Source: Micromussa lordhowensis
Taxonomy: Eukaryota; Cnidaria; Anthozoa; Scleractinia; Lobophylliidae
DNA: 64,000 nucleotides
Direction of reading: 5' to 3'
Assembly: GCA_964020085.1 (NCBI GenBank)
Contig: OZ026597.1
Span: 16,909,415 to 16,973,414 of the forward strand
Part shown: positions 58,001 to 64,000 of the stretch, one piece after another
How positions within the stretch are numbered: the stretch's first letter is position 1
Layout: every line of letters starts with the position of its first letter
Translations under genes and position numbers: made by a program
The notes under the pieces: generated by a model
The model's input: the letters and a program-made list of their open reading frames with translations, nothing else
Databases searched by the model: none
What the model was told of the DNA's origin: nothing

Positions 58001-61000
58001 CATCCAATAATTGTTTATAATTATATTAGAATTCAATAGTGGCGCCTTTTAGAATTGGGGCACTTATTGGAATAGTGGTGCTTATTAATAAAAACACATT
58101 CGAAGGGTGAGGCTTATTCGAAAGGGGATGCTTATTGGAGGGAGGGTGCTAAATTGAATCATTATGGTACCTAACAAGGTAGGGGGGCTCTGGGCATGCT
58201 CCCCATGAAATTTTCAAATTTTTAGAACCTCAGGAATGCTCAATTTTAGGAATTATGGCAGAACTTTTGCACTGCTGTGGAAGTTGTCAATAAGGTAATA
58301 TTTTGAGTGGCTGGGACCTTTAAACACCATACATGTATTTTCAGCTGCACCCCCTTTTGAGCCATATTTTTTGGCATGCCCTCCCCTAAATCCCACCAGC
58401 CCCCACACCTTATAAATAATGAACGGTCCCTTAGAAGATGTCCTAGTCATACGCCCAGTGTTGGAAATTAACGCTCACCTGCTTGCCAATGCGAATATGA
58501 AAAGCGTTGAGTGAGAACAAATCATCTATCAATCGCCCATTTGGCAAGTACAATTGTCATTTTGGAAAATTATTTTAAGCTTAGATATTGAGGACAGTCC
58601 CATTTCCCATTTTGGCAAAAATGTCTCTTTCTAGATTACCAAATAATTTACCAATACAGAACATATTGTTTCATAAATAGAAAAATTGAAATATGGCTTC
58701 CTCCAGTGATAATTTACATAGCAGCTATATGTATATGAATTTATACTGCTGGTGTCATCTTGAAACAGAAACTGCTTTGTTAATTTATGTCTATGTTGTA
58801 GTATAATTTTTATTGAAGGAAAAACGTTACTCTACCATTTGCCGACAAGTTATTTACTCCAGTTTATCGATTCTAGGGATATATGTGAATTTAGTGGTGC
58901 CAGCTGTTTGTTGCTGCGCAGCGAGTGTAGTGAATTCTCGAATTCATTACTTTTTACCAGAATGCATTGCATTTAATGAGAATACACTGCGTCACTTTTT
59001 ACCAGAGTACATTGCGCCACGAACAACACGAAGATGTCACACCGTCGAGTCGTCGTCTTAATTCGCGTAGATTTTAGTGAGAAAGATTAGTGGTTTGTTT
59101 TGCTCTGATTTACCTGCGAAACGATGTGAAGGAGATTGTGCTTGACTTTCACAACTCTTGCTTTTGTCCTTAATGCAGTAAGTGAAAGTCTGGATGATTA
59201 ATTGTGACAACTTAATTTAAACCTCTTCATTTGTTAGCAGATCTTAGCAGTCTTTTCAAGCAAGAAGTAATAACAAACAAACTGTTAAAGGAATAAAAAT
59301 TAAAGCATTGTAACTAGAGCTTGTATAGGTAGTGTTGTCAGTATTGTTAGTATTGTAAGTAAGGTTAGTATTTGCCAGAATAAATTAAAAAAAAAAAGAA
59401 AAAGATCTTAGCAGTCTCGCCTCCTTGGTCCAATTCGTAAATGAAGAGAAATCGTCGTTACTAAAGCTTGTAAAATAATTAAAAAAGGAAAACCGTACAA
59501 CATGGTAATTTCATATATGCTGCGATCTAATTTCATCCAAACATGAATTTAAGCTGAAGCATTAGCATTTTCACACATCCCGATGGACGTGTCCTCGGCA
59601 CAGTCTGTCAACATTCTAGAGACATTTAATGTGTACCAGTACAGAATTTAGAAGTTAGATTTCTGCTTCTACAATTTCCACATCTATCAATTTTCGCGAT
59701 CTTGATGTGTATTGTTTTTTGGCCAAACATAGTTCAGATCACTATCTGCTTTTTTGTCACGATCCCTTGTCACACCTCACCATCGATGCATCATCATGCA
59801 TGAAGTTGATGCATACAAGGACAGATTTTAAGTTACACAGCACAATTGAAACTACTTTGAGAAATAAATGTTTCTGCAAGTCTTGGAACGCGCAGAAAGA
59901 TAAATCACTCGGTAAAATATGTCACTATCAATAGAAAGTGCTGCAGCATTACTATCTTTTAGATACCCTAGTTTAGCTGTTTTCAGTCAAGACTACAGAA
60001 AGGGGGAACAATTTCTAAGGAATGTCAAAAGTTGATGATAAAAACAAGAGTAAAACAGTAAAATTGGTCCGCAATCCTAAGGAGGCATCTCATAAATGGA
60101 CCAGAACATTTATTTTTTTAGGCCACTCAACATGAAATATGGCAAGCTGGGTGTCTGTGATTATGAGACACCAACAAACATATCATGGCGGATAATTTTT
60201 TGAGGAGGGGGCATCTTTCTGGGCAAGTGAAAATTACACCGGGCGAGTGGGTTTTGAGAGTTACTCACCTGGATGGCAAGTGCTGTCAGAATTTACTCTC
60301 CCACACTGTACTTCAACATTTATCCGCAAAAAAATTGTAGGTTATTGTTTTAAAAGTCTAGTACCTGTATGTGATGATCCATTGGCATTAGAAGGACTTC
60401 CATTTGTTCCAGAAATGTGAGAATCTGAATCAGAAAGGCAGTAATTGAGTGGACATTTTAAAACTACAGAATGTTTCAAAGTAGCTTTGTATTACCAACA
60501 AGTTCTTTGTTCATATGTACAGAACAAGTTTCCTTCCTTCAGGATGATTTTTCCTATCAGTAGCAGCAATGTCAAGGAATAATAAAAAAACTGTTTAAAT
60601 TGAAACTGTGTTCAATCACCTTGTATGAGCAACACAGTTTTGAAGGGACACAGTTAACTACATGTACAGTTTTAACTGTATTTTTATTACTCATGGTTAA
60701 GTTAAAAAATCAAATGTGTTAAAAGTTCAACTCAGCTGCCAGAAGAGAAATTTCATATCTCGATCACCTGGTCATGTAATACAGTATCCTGTATATTTGT
60801 TAATGAAGGCAAGTTGATGTGAAAGTGACCATATTATCTAAATAGAGGTTTAATTTCTATCAGCTACAGTTGTAATGCTGAAAAATCCATTTAGGGAGCT
60901 TCAATAAATTATGTACAGCTGCATGTATAAGTTCTAATGTAACCCATTGACTCTCGTACCTTGTTGCTGAAAATGCATTTTTTTTTAGATATTTTGGAGA

Positions 61001-63969
61001 TTTTCAGCCTGGATATGAGCCAAATGAGCTCCAATCTACTCAAAAAGGCATTTGCAACATGGTAGCCGGACTTTTCTTTCCACTAGCACCGTGTTTAACA
61101 CATTTTTGCTTGGGCATGCGCAGAAATCAAGATTTGGAGAAAATGACCAACGTCTTTAGGCTTTTCGTTTTTTTTTTTAAATTTTTGTGTTCACCTTTCC
61201 TTTTTCTCCGTTTCTTATCTTTTGCGACAGTGATTGACCTTGTACTGAGCTTGCTTCCAATTAAAAAATTTCTGAGAAAGCATCATTGAGATGGTACTTT
61301 TTACCATGTAGTAGCTGGAGTGTAGTTGCAGACAATTTTGCTCCGCGCTTTTCTCTCAAATTTCTGAGTTTGTTTGTGTTAATATATCTCAGGCTCCATT
61401 GAGGCGATCACTCTGATCTTGGCATCATTGGAAAAATCTGTTCCTCCTGCAATTAACTTGAGTATAGATGGTGCCAACTTTGTTCAAAGGTGATTACGTC
61501 AGAAATGGAACAAAGACCAACCCTCGTCACAGCCGGTTACGGGTGGCATGGGAGTCAATAGGTTAAACTTAAAATCATGCTGCTGGAATTTAACATTGCC
61601 TGTGCTTTTTCTAAAAGGTTGCCTTAACAAACAGTAGAAAGTTGCATCACTGGACATGGCAGAGAAACCAATCAGAACTACCTGTATTGTAAGTGAATAT
61701 CAAATTAAGATAATCTAGAAAAGGCAGCAGCTATTATAAACTACTTGTTATATCATACAAGGGACTCTTGGTAATTAACATTATTTTGAAACAGTGAATA
61801 TAGATTTCACTCATTTACTTACCTGACTCTGGCCATTTTCTTTTAACTGTATGACTAGTAACTGGATCATTAGATCCTGAAGGTGAAGCATTTGTATATT
61901 AATATTAACAGTTTTTTATAAGAAAAATAAACAAATAAGCAATAACTGTTTAATTTCGTTGGTTACATTGTTGAGTGGGAGGTGACTTATGTCTTGTGGT
62001 CAGGTCAAGTCAATCCTTCCATATTCACAGGTGCATGGTCTTCCTAGTAGTAATTTTAATTCACTTTAGAATACTTCAAAACTAAGAAAAATAATATGTG
62101 ATATAATCTTATTTGATCAAGGTATCTATAACTTATAATGTGTTAAAAATAATATTTTCCATGCAATGAACCTTTAATATTGTGTTTGTGTGCACTTGAA
62201 ATATTGGTCAAATCCATTCAATCCAAGTGGAACACATGTGTTGAACTTCTTTTGTCTAACTGCATGTACAACTTATTGTGTTTATGCTGGGCCATTAAAT
62301 AAATCAAATAGGAAATGTCATATTTAAACTCAAAACCAGTTCTTCACAAATTCTAATACTATATATGTCTGTTTATGTACATTGTACATGTACCTGAAGC
62401 CTGCTTGGGTGGTGGCTTTGGTCTTGTTCTGATGCGAAACCCTTTTGATGTGAACTGTTGTTTTAAACCATCAATGAGTTCTACAAAGATAACAAGTTGC
62501 CACATATTCCGCATCTCCATTTCTACTCTGTCAAGGGAGTAGACCAATTCTCCCTCTGGAGTCTTATATACAGAATCCAGGTCAACTGAGAAATGAATTG
62601 ATTGTACTCCATATTTTTCATAAATAACTCTTAGCTCCACAGATCCTGTAAAAAATATGAGAAATCTCTGATCAAATTATTTTTAGTTACTAATGTGTTG
62701 ATTAAATATAGACCTATACATCCATCCCCTAGGTTTACATGTACCCTGGGCATTTGACAGTTTCTTGTGCCATAGAAGTATGAATTTGAAATCAGTGGTT
62801 GTCTTTAGGGTGGGGGCATTTGACACTATATAGGAGGGGTAAGGGGGAACTTGCTTCAAACTAGAAGTCATCAAGGGACAACACTGATCTCTGCAAAATT
62901 GTGGCTGGAAAAAATGGCCTTCAAGAGCTTTTTGCTGTGTTTGAAGGAAAATAAAAAGATTTAACCACTTGTACTTTAATGATATATAAAAACAATACTT
63001 GGGACACCGTGAAAGTTCGAAGAGAGAGTTTATTTTTCTTTTCCATTGCCCTTTTACATCATGTGTGTTTTGGGGTTTGGGAGCATTTGATTGCCTGCAA
63101 TGCAGTGTGACCTTTTGGTGGGGTGTTTAAACAGCATTTTGGCCCAGGTAAAGGAAATTTGACCGTCCAAAAATTTGAAATGTCAAATGCCCAGGAGGTT
63201 AAGTACCTGGTATGGATGAAATTCCTGTAAAGACAACAGCCCAGCAAGTCAAAAGGTAATAGAAGAAAAGAACCACAGTACACTTTCTACAGCTTCAAAA
63301 ATCTGTCTTATTTATTTTTCTTTTGCATGTGTGACAAACGCAACTGGCTGACAAAATTGAAGGTGATTCTTGAAGTTAATTATTCATTGGAGAACTGACT
63401 ACCCAATACTGAATTACCAAACCAAATAAAGCAATCTCAGTTATTGACTCACAAGAGTCAAAAGAAAATTGCAATCAAATTTAAACCACACTGTGCATGC
63501 AGCTGAAAATTATACTGTCAATACTGGTTTTCTGCGTACATGTTCATTTATGGTGCTTTATCTTCTCTTGTTCAGGCTTGTTATGCCTTAATTATCTCTT
63601 ACTTGGAATATACTCCTAATTGTGCCAGGTTTAGATACCTTACATAAGATACGTGTACAAACCTATAGTGTCATGGACCTTCTCTGCTGCCTCACGAGTG
63701 CGTTGAACAACTGCTGTAATCTTCTTAATTTGGCCAGATGTCCAAACTACTCCGTTGACCTTTCCTTGAACAATGCGTTGTGCAGATGTAGGAAACTTCT
63801 TGACTTTAGGGTCAGACGTGAGTACTCTCTTGATTTGAACCTTTTCATAAACATCTTTCAAGTCTTGTATCTCAACTTTAATATCAGGGTACTCTTGGAT
63901 GGCGAAGTGGTGTTGGTAGGGGTCATGAAGCAGTGGCTGCGTATCATCAGGCGCATTTCCTTCATACAT
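47744..63969 (-). CDS. Gene B: paralogue of gene A, membrane protein with MYRF-like layout
   Basis: Exons in gene order: 63969-63663, 62645-62394, 61876-61823, 60424-60365, 55204-55157, 51124-50834, 50225-49878, 49316-49153, 48531-48444, 47937-47744; phase-consistent, 601 residues from the first visible ATG, which may be internal because the window ends 31 bp upstream. Domains follow gene A: beta-rich domain (1-186; IQDLKDVYEK, HFSVDLDSVY, QQFTSKGFRIR), basic VKRKWPES (197-204), Ser/Gly/Asn linker (205-240), ILTDYLEAQRALITDLRV then SADIAYHL...EEGDVIAFL...GVISRSAY and VKVLGTVQNGERVYA (about 241-385), helix, transmembrane segment (458-477) after RWK, APGTWYQYQLCKRGS, IHGIEFTWERVKKKLDLD, and YYLNLDRCAYG near the end with sequons NAT and NST. 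Several exons match gene A in length or phase (the transmembrane exon is 164 nt in both). I know no named family for it. Confidence 0.85.
48010..48185. repeat. Low-complexity GTCTGTCC/CGTCCGTC repeat
   Basis: An imperfect run of GTCC, GTCT and GTGTGT units in a gene B intron. Three overlapping open frames here are artefacts of the repeat. Confidence 0.75.
49362..49542. mobile_element. Miniature inverted-repeat element in gene B intron
   Basis: GGCAGTAGACTACAAGTAG at the left is matched, reversed, by CTACTAGTAGTCTACACTGG at the right, and inner arms pair (GTCCGTCGAGCGTAACG with CGTCACGCACGACGGAC; AAGGCCTCGAGGAAA with TTTCCTCGAGG). It begins 45 bp upstream of the transmembrane exon. Confidence 0.7.
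51589..51960. mobile_element. TIR element TTAGGGAGTTTAAGAAACC, 372 bp
   Basis: Terminal inverted repeats of about 27 bp (ATTAGGGAGTTTAAGAAACC at the left and its reverse complement at the right), then CpG-rich CGACGGC sequence, and an interior shared with 41,447-41,817. The preceding 51,455-51,588 (CAAGGCCAGACCACAACACC, GTGGGTTCTTTAACGTCCC) looks like a separate dispersed repeat. Confidence 0.8.
52329..52706 (+). promoter_or_regulatory. Candidate CpG-rich promoter and small first exon inside gene B
   Basis: Two CACGTG E-boxes (52,331-52,336 and 52,340-52,345) precede a locally CpG-rich stretch, a short upstream ORF (52,515), and an open frame from ATG 52,548 (MMVANNSKAVAINIGHMDAI...) that meets donors at 52,641 (GTAAGC) and 52,707 (GTAATA). 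No convincing next exon is seen; splicing to 53,387 would end after a few codons. It may be the start of a non-coding or short transcript antisense to gene B, or a gene relic. I do not recognise the protein. Confidence 0.25.
54121..54885 (+). pseudogene. Penelope-like element C-terminal fragment and 3' tail
   Basis: The + strand reads VRIILPFKDQRSANSVRRHL, SRKIGSNIKLKESKSPILNQ, then, after a frameshift, CDLCDVDYMYVGYT, QRIEEHKGSAIGKLV, ISLRFKILGKCQSKFD and LIYEMFYIKELKPTLN. This is the end of the reverse transcriptase region joined to the GIY-YIG endonuclease of Penelope-like elements. One frameshift and one stop make it non-functional. The AT-rich DNA after the stop (54,657) ends near GATCTCAGCGAGTTTGAAAC, similar to tails of this group. 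Confidence 0.85.
55915..56010. repeat. Three-copy dispersed repeat (others at 56,180-56,260 and 58,180-58,272)
   Basis: All three copies share GCATGCTCCCC or CCATGCTCCCC, then an AT-rich stretch, CAGAGGC/CAGGAATGC and ATTTTAGG(C/T/A)ATT; two continue into GGCAGAACTTTTGCAC. All are on the same strand within one gene B intron. The class is unknown. Confidence 0.6.
56281..56411. repeat. Near-perfect 131-bp hairpin
   Basis: TTTGGCGATGTGTTGAAAGA at the left is the reverse complement of the right end. Arms of about 60 bp differ at only a few positions, with a small central loop near 56,345. The same short peptide is therefore read on both strands. The hairpin directly precedes the Penelope-like fragment at 56,412, as if inserted into it or marking its breakpoint. 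Confidence 0.85.
56412..56760 (+). pseudogene. Penelope-like element, extreme C-terminus and 3' tail
   Basis: HIGKHLKEEHRLQPTNLQHQ then FIVLKLRNATLS, stop, and LSNLRDAVYQEHKTKT read on the + strand, recognisable as the last 60 or so residues of a Penelope-like GIY-YIG domain with stops. The 3' tail (56,600-56,730) includes CTTGATAATGATGACATGGA then GTCATCGAAACG, a stem followed by GAAAC reminiscent of the hammerhead motifs carried by this group. Confidence 0.65.
56722..57360. repeat. 318-bp tandem duplication
   Basis: The block beginning AAACGTCGTTCTATTTTTAT and ending CTTTTGGTACCTCA occurs twice in tandem (56,722-57,039 and 57,040-57,358) with only about three differences, one a single-base insertion. 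Each copy contains the left terminal repeat GGTACCACAATGATTCG of the element that continues only after the second copy. The duplication therefore happened after that element inserted and is recent. Confidence 0.9.
57304..58171. mobile_element. TIR element with internal hairpins, 868 bp
   Basis: Left GGTACCACAATGATTCGATT pairs with a right end whose reverse complement is GGTACCATAATGATTCAATT. Subterminal copies of GGTGCTTATT(C/T)G and GGCGCTTATT lie at both ends, like the GAATAAGCGCC repeats of 26,971-27,438. Two strong hairpins are inside: 57,688-57,751 (CAACCTACAGATTATTCACT) and 57,891-57,994 (TGTGATATCCAGAATAATCA). There is no transposase frame. Confidence 0.8.
59254..59402 (+). mobile_element. 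5'-truncated L1/Tx1-like LINE copy, 149 bp, poly(A) tail
   Basis: The sequence matches the 3' end of the full-length LINE at 6,127-6,290 (opposite orientation) with about three differences over 135 bp, ends in an A-rich tail, and is bracketed by the 15-bp target duplication AGATCTTAGCAGTCT (59,239-59,253 and 59,403-59,417). It is a classic truncated insertion from target-primed reverse transcription, in a gene B intron. Confidence 0.92.
60941..61564. mobile_element. TIR element AACCCATTGACTC, 624 bp
   Basis: Left AACCCATTGACTCTCGTACC and right end, in reverse, AACCTATTGACTCCCATGCC form imperfect terminal repeats. No coding potential; the 76-codon frame near 61,059 is T-rich and not convincing. 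It lies between gene B exons at 61,823 and 60,424. Confidence 0.65.
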
Positions 63970-64000
63970 TTAAAAGTAAAAAGGTATTACTCTTTAGAAT

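Overview
This window looks like nuclear DNA of an anthozoan cnidarian, most likely a stony coral. The genes are split by many GT-AG introns. The best-conserved protein is an animal cytosolic threonyl-tRNA synthetase. Introns and intergenic DNA are packed with L1/Tx1, RTE, CR1 and Penelope-like fragments, hairpin or terminal-inverted-repeat elements, and tRNA-derived repeats. The species call is inference.

Layout. (1) 1-29,540, + strand: a complete threonyl-tRNA synthetase gene (TARS1). I reconstructed 22 coding exons (999-28,924), phase-consistent throughout and giving 720 residues. Its introns carry a full-length L1/Tx1-type LINE with both ORFs open (about 6,127-11,760, antisense, intron 3), a broken RTE-type LINE (14,975-16,934) abutted by a TIR element (16,935-17,769), a possible LTR, an insertion holding two tRNA-Thr(GGT)-like units between 16-bp target duplications (23,749-24,385), and a subterminal-repeat element (26,971-27,438). 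(2) 29,541-32,293: intergenic, no gene seen. (3) 32,294-42,238, + strand: a multi-exon gene (gene A) for a single-pass membrane protein I do not recognise by name. (4) 42,239-47,743: probable 3' UTR of gene A, a CR1-like fragment, a 650-bp fold-back and a Penelope-like fragment. (5) 63,969-47,744, - strand: a second multi-exon gene (gene B), a diverged paralogue of gene A, running convergently towards it and possibly continuing past the window edge. Its introns hold Penelope-like pieces, a 318-bp tandem duplication, TIR elements and a 5'-truncated copy of the same LINE family as in TARS1.

The most interesting part is the convergent pair A/B. Both proteins have the same order: a beta-rich N-terminal domain, a short basic cluster resembling a nuclear localisation signal, a Ser/Gly/Asn-rich linker, a domain resembling phage-type intramolecular-chaperone/peptidase-G2 modules, a helix, one transmembrane segment, and a C-terminal domain with cysteines and N-glycosylation sequons. 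That order parallels MYRF, the membrane-tethered transcription factor released by self-cleavage. The parallel is in architecture; homology to MYRF is not shown. Apart from TARS1 (translation) the genes have no evident functional link to one another.
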